DNA from: Pseudonocardia petroleophila
GTDB taxonomy: Bacteria; Actinomycetota; Actinomycetes; Mycobacteriales; Pseudonocardiaceae
Direction: 5' to 3'
DNA length: 64,000 nt
NCBI RefSeq assembly: GCF_014235185.1
Contig: NZ_CP060131.1
Coordinates: forward strand, 4,099,501 to 4,163,500
The notes under the pieces were generated by a model. The model was not told the origin of the DNA, made no database searches, and worked only from the letters and a program-made list of their open reading frames with translations. How positions within the stretch are numbered: the first letter of the stretch is position 1; each line of letters opens with the position of its first letter. Positions 42,594 through 51,432 of this stretch are shown here, piece after piece. The position numbers were made by a program, and so were the translations under genes.

Positions 42594-44918
42594 TCAGCTC
42601 CCGTTCCGGGTGGCGGCCTGGAGCACGCGCCAGACCTTCTGCGGGGTGCACGGCATGTCGATCGAGCGGACGCCGAGGTGGGCCATCGCGTCGACGACGG
42701 CGTTCACGACGGCCTGGGGCGCCGCGGTGGCGCCGGACTCGCCGAGCCCCTTGGCGCCCAGCGGGTTGAAGCTCGTCGGCGTGACGAGGTGGTCGGTCTC
42801 GTACCGGGGGAGGTCCTTCGCCGACGGGAGCGTGTAGTCGACGAGCGTGCCCGTGCCGGGCTGCCCGTTCTCCGCGAAGGTGACCTCCTCGATCAGCGCC
42901 TGCGCGATGCCCTGCGCGACGCCGCCGTGGATCTGCCCCTTCGCCATCAGCGGGTTGATCACGACCCCGCAGTCGTCGACGGCGACGTAGCGGCGGATGA
43001 GGACCTTGCCGGTGTCGCGGTCGATCTCCACGACGCAGCAGTGCGCGCCCGAGGGGTAGGACAGGTTGCTCGGCTCGTGGTGCGCCGTCTCGTCGAGGCC
43101 GAGGTCGAAGCCGTCGGGCAGCAGGTGCGGCTTGAACGCGCGCACCGCGACCTCGGCCATGTCGACGCCCTGGTCGGGCGCGCCGCGCACGGAGAACCGC
43201 CCGTCGGCGAGCTCGATGTCGGACTCGTCGGCCTCCAGCATGTGCGCCGCGATGCGGATCGCCTTGTCGCGCACCTTGGTGGCCGCCTTGAACACCGCCG
43301 AGCCGCCGACGGGGACCCCGCGGCTGCCCATCGTGCCGATGCCCTCCTGCACGGTGGCGGTGTCGCCGTGGACCAGCGTGATCCGCTCGAACGGCACCGA
43401 CAGCCGGTCGGCGACGATCTGCGCGAACGCGGTCTGGTGGCCCTGCCCGTGCGGGCTGGTGCCGACCTTGATCACCGCGGAGCCGTCGACGTTGAGGCGG
43501 ACGTTGGCCGACTCCCAGCCGCCGACGTAGCCGAACTGCTCGAACAGCGGCGTCGGGCCGAACCCGCCCATCTCGACGAACGTCGAGAACCCGATGCCCA
43601 GCAGGGGAGCGGTGGGGTCCGCGCGGCGCTGCGCCTGCTCCGCGCGCAGGGCCGCGTAGTCGACGTGCTCGAGGAGCTTGTCGAGCGCGCCGGGGAAGTC
43701 GGCCTCGTCGTAGACGATGCCCTCGAACTGCGTGGCGTAGGGCATCTCGCCGGGCTGCACGAAGTTGCGGCGCCGGACCTCGAGGGGGTCGATGCCCAGC
43801 TCGGCGGCGACGCGGTCGACGACCCGCTCGATCATGTACGACGCCTCGGGGCGCCCGGCGCCGCGGTAGGAGCCGACCGGCGTCGTGTTGGTGACGACCG
43901 AGCGGAAGCTCGGCGCGATCGTCGGGATCCGGTAGCAGCCGCCCGACATGAACGAGGTCAGCGTGGGCAGGCCGATGCCGGTGGAGTCGGGCCAGCCGCC
44001 GCAGTCCTGGGTGATCCGGACGCGCAGCGCGAGCAGGTGGCCCTCGTCGTCGAAGCCGACCTCGACGTCGTGCTGCTGGGCCCGCCCGTGGACCATCGAG
44101 GTCATGTTCTCGCTGCGCGTCTCCACGTACTTGACGGGGCGCCGCAGCCGCCGCGAGAGCTCCGCGGTGAGCAGGAACTCCGGGTAGAACGACGCCTTCG
44201 CGCCGAACCCGCCGCCGACGTCGGGCGCGACGAACCGCACCTCCTGCTGGGACAGGCCGAACATCTGCGCGATCTCGTTGCGCATGTGGTGCGGGGTCTG
44301 GCTGGTGGCCCAGATCGTCAGGCCGGAGGACTGCCAGTCGGCGAGGCAGACCGTCGGCTCCATCGGCACCGCGGCACAGCGCTGGTTGACCAGCGCGATC
44401 GCCAGCCGGTGCGGGGCCGCGGCGAGCTCGGCCTCCGCGTCGGTGGCGGAGAGCTGCTGCTCCAGCACCACGTTCGACGGCAGCCCGTCGATGATCGGCG
44501 TCGCGCCCTCGGCCGTGGCCGCGGCGACCGAGGCCATGACCGGCAGCTCCTCGTACTCCACGACGACGGCCTCGGCGGCGTCGGCGGCGAGGTAGCGGTC
44601 GGTGGCCACGACGACGGCCACCGGCTCGCCCACGAAGTGGACCTTGTCCTTCGCCAGGCAGGGGCGCTCCATGCCGGGGACGGAGCGCGTGGCGGGCAGT
44701 CCGTCGAGGTCGGCGTGCGTCCACACCCCGAGCACGCCGGGGAGCCGCTGCGCCGCGTCGGTGTCGACCGACAGGATCCGCGCGTGGGCGAGGTAGCTGC
44801 GCACGAACACCATGTGCACGGTGCCCGGGAGCCGGATGTCGTCGACGAACGTGCCGCGTCCGGTGAGCAGTGCGGGGTCCTCCTTGCGGACCACCGATGC
44901 GCCGACCATCGATCCCAT
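42594..44918 (-). CDS. Molybdopterin-binding large subunit (CoxL/xanthine dehydrogenase family)
   Basis: 774 aa. Motifs: GRGTFVDDIRLPGTVHMVF near the N-terminus, QTPHHMRNEIAQMFGL, DVGGGFGAKASFYPE, YRGAGRPEASYMIERVVD (form II-like, without the AYXCSFR loop of true CO dehydrogenase), and GSRGVPVGGSA. It hydroxylates a carbon centre with water at a Mo-cytosine dinucleotide. Not a CO dehydrogenase by its active-site loop; more likely a heterocycle, aldehyde or ring hydroxylase. A perfect 24-bp palindrome lies 65 bp upstream of its ATG. Confidence 0.9.
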   Translation of the reverse strand: MGSMVGASVVRKEDPALLTGRGTFVDDIRLPGTVHMVFVRSYLAHARILSVDTDAAQRLPGVLGVWTHADLDGLPATRSVPGMERPCLAKDKVHFVGEPVAVVVATDRYLAADAAEAVVVEYEELPVMASVAAATAEGATPIIDGLPSNVVLEQQLSATDAEAELAAAPHRLAIALVNQRCAAVPMEPTVCLADWQSSGLTIWATSQTPHHMRNEIAQMFGLSQQEVRFVAPDVGGGFGAKASFYPEFLLTAELSRRLRRPVKYVETRSENMTSMVHGRAQQHDVEVGFDDEGHLLALRVRITQDCGGWPDSTGIGLPTLTSFMSGGCYRIPTIAPSFRSVVTNTTPVGSYRGAGRPEASYMIERVVDRVAAELGIDPLEVRRRNFVQPGEMPYATQFEGIVYDEADFPGALDKLLEHVDYAALRAEQAQRRADPTAPLLGIGFSTFVEMGGFGPTPLFEQFGYVGGWESANVRLNVDGSAVIKVGTSPHGQGHQTAFAQIVADRLSVPFERITLVHGDTATVQEGIGTMGSRGVPVGGSAVFKAATKVRDKAIRIAAHMLEADESDIELADGRFSVRGAPDQGVDMAEVAVRAFKPHLLPDGFDLGLDETAHHEPSNLSYPSGAHCCVVEIDRDTGKVLIRRYVAVDDCGVVINPLMAKGQIHGGVAQGIAQALIEEVTFAENGQPGTGTLVDYTLPSAKDLPRYETDHLVTPTSFNPLGAKGLGESGATAAPQAVVNAVVDAMAHLGVRSIDMPCTPQKVWRVLQAATRNGS

Positions 44919-44982
44919 GCTGCGGACCTCCTCGTCCTGCGTGCCCCACGTGCGACCCGAGTGCTGCCGGCGGTCCCGCAGG

Positions 44983-45006
44983 CCGACGTTAGGAACCTAA
45001 CGTCGG
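44983..45006. promoter_or_regulatory. Perfect 24-bp palindrome, probable operator
   Basis: Arms CCGACGTTAGG and its exact complement CCTAACGTCGG around AA. Lies 65 bp upstream of the large-subunit start and 34 bp after the P450 stop (same strand). TTAGG-AA-CCTAA symmetry looks like a TetR/MarR-type operator; a terminator for the P450 is the alternative (no U-run). Confidence 0.6.
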
Positions 45007-45039
45007 TTCCCGGGCGAGGGCAAGGACCGCCGCCGCCGG

Positions 45040-46251
45040 TCACCCCGGTGCGAACAGCACCGGGTAGGCCGCGAAGTGGTCGCGCGCCGAGTGCGGGTCG
45101 CGCCGCGGCGGGTCGTCGGGGTCGGGGCGGGCCCCGGCCGTGAGCAGGGCGTCGAGCAGGAGCGTGACGGTGCCGAGCACCTGCTCGTGCGCCTGCTCCG
45201 GCGTCGGGTCCGCCGGGGCGGGGACGCCGCCGGCGAGCTCGGTGCCGATGCAGGCGTGCATGCCGCCGCCGAAGGCGTGGCCCCAGCGCGGCACGTCGGC
45301 CGGGACCTCGCGCAGCGGGTCGTACTCCTCGGGCCGGTCGAAGACCCGCGGGTCGCGGTTCGCGCCCGCGATGTCGAGCACCACGAACGACCCCTCGGGG
45401 ATCTCGGTGCCCCCGCGCAGCGTGACGGGGGCGAGCGCGCGGCGCTGGGCCACCGGGCTCGCCGGGTGCAGCCGCAGCGTCTCGTACACGCAGCGCTGCA
45501 GCAGCGCCGGGTCGCGGCGCGCCCGGTCGGCGGCGTCGGGGTCGCGCGCGGCCCAGGCGAACCAGTCGTCGGCGGCGTGGCTGAACGCGTCGGCGGTGCT
45601 GTGCGAGCCCGCCTGCAGGTAGAACGCGCACTCGCGGCGCACCACGTCCTCGTCGACCCCGAGCTCCTCCCCGTGGCGCAGCAGCGCGGTCAGGACGTCG
45701 CGGGGCAGGTCGTCCTCGTCGATCCCGCCGGCGGCGAACCGGTCCAGCAGCGCGCGCCGCCGGGTGATCGAGGGCTGCAGGAAGACGCGGTCGAAGTCGT
45801 CGAGCGCGGCCTGCACCTCGGCGCGCACGACGGCGGGGTCGCGCGTGGTGTGCACCATCGTGGCGCCCTCGGAGAACTTCTTGGCGAGGCGGTAGAGCTG
45901 GTCGGTCTCCGCGTCGCTGCCGGTGGGCCGGTCGATCCCGGCCACCATCGCCGTCAGGCTCATAATCGTGCGGTAGCCGATCTCCAGGAGGTCGGCGCGG
46001 CCCGCGGCGCGGAACGGGGCGAGCGTGTCGCGCACGACGTCGCGCAGGAACGCCTTCTCCCAGTACCGGAACGTGCCGCGGCGGAACAGGCGGTTCTCCA
46101 CGCGGCGCCTGCGGCGGTGCTCCGCGCCGTGCAGGACCAGCAGGCTGTCGGCCATCACGACCCCGCCCGCGTCGTAGAGGGCCTGCTCCAGGTCGTGCTG
46201 GCGGTAGGCCTCGCGGACCTCGGCGTACCCGTCGAGCGTGATCGTCTGCAT
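45040..46251 (-). CDS. Cytochrome P450, unusual subgroup
   Basis: 403 aa. Heme loop FGGGMHACIGTEL with Cys334, K-helix ETLRLHP, and I-helix LQAGSHSTADAF (214-223). Here His217 takes the place of the acidic residue of the usual AGx(E/D)TT. The region after the heme cysteine departs from the common pattern (no ALARLE) and ends DPHSARDHFAAYPVLF. It shares these traits with the P450 at 49945, so they are paralogues. A monooxygenase fed by the nearby [3Fe-4S] ferredoxin is likely; substrate unknown. Divergent from the flavoprotein at 46416. Confidence 0.9.
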   Translation of the reverse strand: MQTITLDGYAEVREAYRQHDLEQALYDAGGVVMADSLLVLHGAEHRRRRRVENRLFRRGTFRYWEKAFLRDVVRDTLAPFRAAGRADLLEIGYRTIMSLTAMVAGIDRPTGSDAETDQLYRLAKKFSEGATMVHTTRDPAVVRAEVQAALDDFDRVFLQPSITRRRALLDRFAAGGIDEDDLPRDVLTALLRHGEELGVDEDVVRRECAFYLQAGSHSTADAFSHAADDWFAWAARDPDAADRARRDPALLQRCVYETLRLHPASPVAQRRALAPVTLRGGTEIPEGSFVVLDIAGANRDPRVFDRPEEYDPLREVPADVPRWGHAFGGGMHACIGTELAGGVPAPADPTPEQAHEQVLGTVTLLLDALLTAGARPDPDDPPRRDPHSARDHFAAYPVLFAPG

Positions 46252-46344
46252 GGCCCGCCTCGCTGCGTCCGGCGCCGGGATTGCGGCGTGCTGTCCCTAG
46301 CGACGCTAGCAACGGCGGAGGGTCGTCGTCCAGGTGGCGACCAC

Positions 46345-46370
46345 AGCGTCGTCAGTCCCTTGACGACGCT
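46345..46370. promoter_or_regulatory. Perfect inverted repeat, catabolic operator site A
   Basis: AGCGTCGTCA and TGACGACGCT (10-bp arms) around GTCCCT. Sits between divergent P450 and flavoprotein genes (94 and 46 bp from the starts). Core TCGTCA-N6-TGACGA recurs at 53805 and, weaker, at 57931. Confidence 0.65.
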
Positions 46371-46415
46371 CCGCGGCTGGGGGAGTCTCGTGACCTCGCT
46401 CACCAGGAGGACAGC

Positions 46416-47870
46416 GTGGTCGATCCCGTCCGGACGCTCACCGCCGACGTCGTCGTGCTCGGCACCGGCCCGGCCGGGATGGCCGCGGTGGCCGAGGCGG
46501 CGGCGGAGGGCGCGGAGGTGATCGCGGTCGAGGCGATGGACCACATCGGCGGCAACGCGGTGTGGTCCACCGGCTACCTGGCCTTCGTCGACTCGGCGAT
46601 GCAGCGCGAGCAGGGCATCACCGACGACGTCGAGACCTTCGTCGCCGACGCCCGGGCGATGGTGGCCGAGGCGCAGGACCGGTTCGGCGTCGAGTGGGAC
46701 GAGGAGCTGGTGCGCCTGTTCGCCCGGGAGAGCGCCGAGACCCACCGGATCCTGACCGCGCGCGGCGTCCGCTTCTCGCGGTTCATCCCGCGGCCGCGCC
46801 AGCACAGCGTCGACCGGATGGCGGCGGTCGAGGACAGCTGGATGCTGGGCCGCGCCTTCCGGCCCGACTTCGACCTGCCCGCCGTCACCACGCTGTACGG
46901 GACGGTCGCCGACCGGCTGGTCACCGCCGACGGCGCGGTCACGGGCGTGCTCGCGACGGGCCTCGCCGACGGGCGGCGCTACGCGCTGGCGGCCCGGCGC
47001 GGGGTCGTCCTGGCCACCGGGGGCTACCAGTCCAACCCGGAGCTGCGCCGCCGCTACCAGCCCGGGTTCGTCGCCAGGGCGCCGTACCTGGGCATCGACA
47101 CCTGCCGCGGCGACGGCCACCTCATGGGGCAGGCCGTGGGCGGCGACCTGGTCAACATGACGTTCGTGCCGCCGCTGGTGATCGTCTCCTCGTCGGTGGT
47201 GGAGGACGCGATCGCCGTCAACGCGGCGGGGGAGCGGTTCCACGACGAGGCGGGCCCCTACGAGGAGCGCGTCGAGCGGCTGCACGCGCAGCCCGGGCGC
47301 CGCGCCTGGTACGTCGTCGACGACGAGGTGGCGCGCGAGAAGACGGGCCTGATCGGGCAGATGCCGGAGCCGCCGGTGCAGGCCGACACGCTCGCCGCGC
47401 TCGCCGAGGCGATCGGGGTGCCGGCCGGGGCGCTGGAGCGCACGGTCGAGGGCTGGAACGCCTTCCTCGGCACCGGCGCCGACCGGGACCCGGCGTTCGG
47501 CCGCGTCGTCCTGCCGCCGGGCCGCCGCCGCTGCGCCACGGCCCCGTTCACCGCCGTGCCGATGGTGGAGGGGATCAACTTCTGCTGCGGCGGGTTCCGG
47601 GTCACCACCGACCTGCAGGTCGTCGACGTGTTCGGCACCCCGATCACCGGGCTGTTCGCCGCGGGCGACTGCGTCGGCGGCCTCAACCCCGTCTCCGACC
47701 TCGGCGGCGTCCACATCTGCGGCGGCTTCACCCTCGGCCGCCTCGCCGGGCGCGCCGCGGCGCGCGGCGTCGACGACCGCGGCGACCACGGCAGCGTCCT
47801 GCACGCCGGGATGCCGTCGATGCTCGACACGAAGATCGCGCTGGTCCACCTCGACACCCCCCGTTCCTGA
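46416..47870 (+). CDS. FAD-binding dehydrogenase, KstD/fumarate-reductase flavoprotein type
   Basis: 484 aa, GTG 46416 after AGGAGG. FAD motif VVVLGTGPAGMAAVAEAAAEG near the N-terminus and the C-terminal FAD closure GLFAAGDCVGGLNPVSDLGG. The middle has a substrate-capping domain (RFIPRPRQHSVDRM). It probably desaturates or reduces a cyclic ketone or dicarboxylate-type substrate; ketosteroid delta-1-dehydrogenases belong to this group. Followed 10 bp later by an LLM gene. Operator site A lies upstream. Confidence 0.85.
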   Translation: MVDPVRTLTADVVVLGTGPAGMAAVAEAAAEGAEVIAVEAMDHIGGNAVWSTGYLAFVDSAMQREQGITDDVETFVADARAMVAEAQDRFGVEWDEELVRLFARESAETHRILTARGVRFSRFIPRPRQHSVDRMAAVEDSWMLGRAFRPDFDLPAVTTLYGTVADRLVTADGAVTGVLATGLADGRRYALAARRGVVLATGGYQSNPELRRRYQPGFVARAPYLGIDTCRGDGHLMGQAVGGDLVNMTFVPPLVIVSSSVVEDAIAVNAAGERFHDEAGPYEERVERLHAQPGRRAWYVVDDEVAREKTGLIGQMPEPPVQADTLAALAEAIGVPAGALERTVEGWNAFLGTGADRDPAFGRVVLPPGRRRCATAPFTAVPMVEGINFCCGGFRVTTDLQVVDVFGTPITGLFAAGDCVGGLNPVSDLGGVHICGGFTLGRLAGRAAARGVDDRGDHGSVLHAGMPSMLDTKIALVHLDTPRS

Positions 47871-47880
47871 GGAGACACCG

Positions 47881-48912
47881 ATGTCCGTCGGAGTGCTGTT
47901 CACCCAAGGCCTGGTCACCGGAGACCCGCACGCGGTGCTGGGGGAGATCCTGGAGCAGGCGCAGGCCGCCGACCGGCTCGGCTTCTCCGCCGCGCTGACC
48001 ACCGAGCACAAGTACTCCGAGGAGTACTTCGGCTCGCCGCTGCACCTCGCGTACGCGATCGCGGCGCGCACGCAGCGGGTGAAGGTCGGCACGGCGATCG
48101 CCATCGCGCCGCTCTACAACCCCGTCGAGCTCGCGCAGGACTCCGCGATGCTCGACCAGCTCTCCGGCGGCCGCGCGTGGCTCGGGCTCGGCGTCGGGTA
48201 CATGCCCGTCGACTACTCGACGGTCGGCGTGGGCTGGGAGGACCGCGCCCAGCGCTTCGACGAGACGGTCCGGATCCTGCGCGCCGCGCACACGCAGGAC
48301 CGGTTCTCCTTCGCCGACGAGATCTACTCCTTCGACGACGTGTCCGTGATCCCGAAGCCCGTGCGGCCCGAGGGCGTGCCGCTGCACCTGGCCGCGTGGA
48401 CGCCCGGTGGCCTGCGCCGCGCGGGCCGCCTCGCCGACGGCTGGATCACCAACGCGCTGATGTCGCTGCCGACCATGTCCGCGATGGCCGCCGACTACCG
48501 GGCCGCGGCCGAGGCGCACGGCCGCACGCCGCACGTCACGTCGATCCGGTTCTGCTGGCCCTACACCTCGCGCGAGGCGGCGCTGGAGAAGTTCGGCGAC
48601 ACCGCGCTGGCCATGGCGCGCACGCTGTTCGACTACGGCGCGATCACCGACCTGCCGGGCGTCACGTCGTCGGCGGAGATCACGCTGGAGGAGTTCGTGC
48701 AGGACCGGTTCGTCTTCGGCACGCCGGACGAGTGCGTCGAGACGATCGGCCGCTTCCGCGACGAGGCCGGCGTCGACGACTTCCTGATGATCTTCCGGTA
48801 CCCGACCGGCCCGGACCACGCCGCGGTGCTGGAGGCGATGGAGCTGTTCGGCACCGAGGTGCTGCCCGCCCTCGAGGGGTCCGCACGGGAGCGGCCCGCG
48901 GTGCCCGCGTGA
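47881..48912 (+). CDS. LLM-class flavin-dependent oxidoreductase
   Basis: 343 aa luciferase-like flavoenzyme. GVLFTQGLVTGDPHAVL, FSAALTTEHKYSEEYFGSPL, VGTAIAIAPLYNPVELAQDSAMLDQLSGGRAWLGLGVGY, and late FVFGTPDECVETIGRFRDEAGVDDFL. Part of an operon of four or five genes; may perform a Baeyer-Villiger-type or monooxygenase step with a reductase elsewhere. It overlaps the next gene by GTGA. Confidence 0.88.
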   Translation: MSVGVLFTQGLVTGDPHAVLGEILEQAQAADRLGFSAALTTEHKYSEEYFGSPLHLAYAIAARTQRVKVGTAIAIAPLYNPVELAQDSAMLDQLSGGRAWLGLGVGYMPVDYSTVGVGWEDRAQRFDETVRILRAAHTQDRFSFADEIYSFDDVSVIPKPVRPEGVPLHLAAWTPGGLRRAGRLADGWITNALMSLPTMSAMAADYRAAAEAHGRTPHVTSIRFCWPYTSREAALEKFGDTALAMARTLFDYGAITDLPGVTSSAEITLEEFVQDRFVFGTPDECVETIGRFRDEAGVDDFLMIFRYPTGPDHAAVLEAMELFGTEVLPALEGSARERPAVPA

Positions 48913-49931
48913 CGGCGCAGCACCACCCGCCGCTGCGCGTCGGGATCGTCGGCGTCGCCTACGCCGAGGGCACGCACCTGCCCGCCTACGCCGCGCTCGC
49001 GCAGGAGGGGCTGGTGGAGCTGGTCGCCGTGGCGACCGCGCACCGCGACACCGCCGAGGCGGCGGCGGGGAGGCACGGCATCCCGCGGGCCCACGTCGGG
49101 TTCGAGGCGCTGTGCGCCGACCCGGCCGTCGACCTCGTCGACGTCGCCACCCGCCCCAGCCGGCACCGCGCCATGGCGGAGGCGGCGCTGGCCGCGGGCA
49201 AGCAGGTGCTGTGCGAGGCGCCGCTCGCGCCGACCGTCGCCGACGGGGAGGCGATGGCGGCCGCGGCGGGGGAGCGCGGCTTCGTCGACATGCAGTCGCG
49301 GTTCTGGCCGGGGATCACCGAGCTTCGCCGGCTGGTGGCCGACGGGTTCGTCGGGCGCGTCGACAACGTGGCTGCCACCGCGCTGTACCCGACGTTCACG
49401 ACGGAGCGGGCGATCGCGTCGTCGGCGTGGTGCGCCGACGCCTCCCACGGGGCGAGCTCGCTGCGGGTGCACGGGCTGCACACGGCCGACCTGCTGCGCT
49501 TCGTGTTCGGTGACCTCTCCGACGTGCGGGGGAGCGTCGCCCGCCGCGAGCCGCTGTGGGGCGGCCGGGTGCCGGCCGACAGCGTCGACTCCGCGGCGTG
49601 GACGGCGCGCACCCCCGACGGGGCGGTGTGCTCGGTGCACACGTCCTGGGTCGCGCGGTTCGGCGCGGGGTTCCGGCTGGTCGTGCACGGGTCGGACGGG
49701 ATGCTGCTGGCCGAGGCGGCCGGGCACACCGGGCACTTCCCCGTCCGGCTGTCCGGGGCCCGCACCGGCGACGACGGGCCGCGCGAGCTGGTCGCGGCCA
49801 CGGGGGCGGCCACCGAGCCGTTCACGCGGCTGGTGCGCGCGCTCGCGACCGGCGAGACCGCCGACGTCCCGACGTTCGCCGACGGGCTCGCCGCCCTGCG
49901 GATCGCCGGGGCCGTCGAGGCGACGGACTGA
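48909..49931 (+). CDS. Gfo/Idh/MocA-family oxidoreductase
   Basis: 340 aa, GTG 48909 overlapping the LLM stop. N-terminal Rossmann fold (VGIVGVAYAEGTHLPAYAAL), ATRPSRHRAMAEAALAAGKQVLCEAPLAPT where an Ala replaces the usual EKP lysine region (CEAP instead of CEKP). It then has the C-terminal alpha/beta domain. Loss of that lysine is unusual and could mean altered catalysis or a non-dehydrogenase role. Ten to fifteen bases before the second P450. Confidence 0.82.
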   Translation: MTAQHHPPLRVGIVGVAYAEGTHLPAYAALAQEGLVELVAVATAHRDTAEAAAGRHGIPRAHVGFEALCADPAVDLVDVATRPSRHRAMAEAALAAGKQVLCEAPLAPTVADGEAMAAAAGERGFVDMQSRFWPGITELRRLVADGFVGRVDNVAATALYPTFTTERAIASSAWCADASHGASSLRVHGLHTADLLRFVFGDLSDVRGSVARREPLWGGRVPADSVDSAAWTARTPDGAVCSVHTSWVARFGAGFRLVVHGSDGMLLAEAAGHTGHFPVRLSGARTGDDGPRELVAATGAATEPFTRLVRALATGETADVPTFADGLAALRIAGAVEATD

Positions 49932-49944
49932 CGAGGAGCGAGAG

Positions 49945-51141
49945 ATGAGTGCACCGGCCGTCCCCGACGTCGTGACCCTGACGTCCTTCGCCGACGCCAA
50001 GGACGCCTACCGCAGCAGGGACCTGCGGCAGTCGCTCTACGACGAGGGCGAGGTCGTCATGGCGGACGTGCTGGTCAACCTGCACGGCACCGCGCACCGC
50101 GACCGCCGCCGGGCGGAGAACCGGATGTTCCGCCGCGAGGTGTTCGAGCGCTACGAGCGCGACCTGTTCCCCGAGGTCACGCGGCGGACCCTGGCCCCGT
50201 ACGTCGAGGCGGGCGGGGTCGACCTGGTGCACCTGGGCCACGAGCTCATGCTCAACCTCGCGGCACTGACCGCGGGCGTCGACCGGCCGCTGGGCACCGC
50301 GGAGGAGACGGGCCGCCTGCACGCCTACATGATGCGGTTCATCGAGGGCGCCACCCTCGCGCACTCCACCGGCGACAGGGCGGCGCAGGCGGCCGCGGTC
50401 GCGCAGGCGCTGGAGGACTGGGACGCGGAGTTCCTCGCACCGTCGATCGCGCGCCGCCGGGCCCTGCCGCCGCAGGAGCAGCCGCGCGATGTGCTCTCGA
50501 CGCTGCTGCAGAACCAGGACGCGCTGGACCTGCCGCCGCACGTGGTCCGCCGCGAGGTCGCGTTCTACCTGCTCGCGGGCGGGCACACCAGCGCCACGGC
50601 GTTCGTGCGGGCGATCGACCACATGCTCGGCTGGTTCGCCGCGCACCCGGAGCAGCGCGACCGCGCAGCCGATCCGCTGTTCGTGCAGCGCTGCATCCAC
50701 GAGACCGTGCGGCTCAACCCGTCGAGCCCCACCGGCCGCCGCCGGGCGCTGGCGCCGGTGCGGCTGCGCTCGGGCGTCGAGATCGCGCAGGGGGCGACCG
50801 TCGTCATCGACCTGATGGCCGTCAACCGCGACACCGCCCTGTTCGGCCCCGACGCCGCGGAGTTCGACCCCGACCGCACGCTGCCGCCCGGCGTCGCGCC
50901 GTTCGGGCTGAGCTTCGCCGCCGGCATGCACGTCTGCATCGGGCAGGACCTCGCGGCGGGGGTCGTCGCGCGTCCCGACACCGACCCCGACACGCACCTG
51001 TACGGGCTGGTCACGGGCGCTGTGGGGCGGATGTTCGCCGCCGGGGTGCGGCGCGACCCGGACCGCCCGCCGCAGCGCGACGCGGCCACCGCGCGCCCGT
51101 ACTGGGGCAGCTACCCGGTGCTGCTGGGGGCGGCGCGATGA
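49945..51141 (+). CDS. Cytochrome P450, unusual subgroup, paralogue of the one at 45040
   Basis: 398 aa. Heme loop FGLSFAAGMHVCIGQDL with Cys331; I-helix LLAGGHTSATAF with His214 replacing the acid; ETVRLNPSSP in the K helix. The tail DPDRPPQRDAATARPYWGSYPVLL parallels the other P450. It overlaps the ferredoxin start by 4 bp, so that ferredoxin is its probable electron donor. Operon with the flavoprotein, LLM and Gfo/Idh/MocA genes. Confidence 0.9.
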   Translation: MSAPAVPDVVTLTSFADAKDAYRSRDLRQSLYDEGEVVMADVLVNLHGTAHRDRRRAENRMFRREVFERYERDLFPEVTRRTLAPYVEAGGVDLVHLGHELMLNLAALTAGVDRPLGTAEETGRLHAYMMRFIEGATLAHSTGDRAAQAAAVAQALEDWDAEFLAPSIARRRALPPQEQPRDVLSTLLQNQDALDLPPHVVRREVAFYLLAGGHTSATAFVRAIDHMLGWFAAHPEQRDRAADPLFVQRCIHETVRLNPSSPTGRRRALAPVRLRSGVEIAQGATVVIDLMAVNRDTALFGPDAAEFDPDRTLPPGVAPFGLSFAAGMHVCIGQDLAAGVVARPDTDPDTHLYGLVTGAVGRMFAAGVRRDPDRPPQRDAATARPYWGSYPVLLGAAR

Positions 51142-51362
51142 CCTACCGCATCTCGGTGGACCGGGAGCTCTGCATCAGCTCCGGCAAGTGCGTCGCGGAC
51201 GCCCCGGACGTCTTCGACTTCGACGCCGACGACCTCGCCGAGCTCGTCCCCGGTGCCGCCCCGCCGCCCGACGCCGTGCAGCTCGACCTCGCCCGCTCCT
51301 GCCCGTCGGGGGCGCTGCAGGTGCACGACGCCGACACGGGCGAGCGGATCGACGTCGTCTGA
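51138..51362 (+). CDS. [3Fe-4S] ferredoxin, P450 partner
   Basis: 74 aa, ATG overlapping the P450 stop. Three cysteines, Cys12, Cys18 and Cys55 (CISSGKC then SCPSGAL), give the [3Fe-4S] pattern of Fdx-type P450 partners. Acidic surface, usual length. A ferredoxin reductase is not in the window. Confidence 0.9.
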   Translation: MTYRISVDRELCISSGKCVADAPDVFDFDADDLAELVPGAAPPPDAVQLDLARSCPSGALQVHDADTGERIDVV

Positions 51363-51432
51363 CGCACCCCCGCGATCCGCGCACCGCGGCCCCGCCGACG
51401 CGCGCTCGTGACGATCGCCGTCCGCTGCGCGC

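Noticed and set aside
42594-44918. Aerobic CO dehydrogenase
   Set aside because: Active-site loop is YRGAGRPEA and not AYXCSFR, and the FAD subunit is missing.
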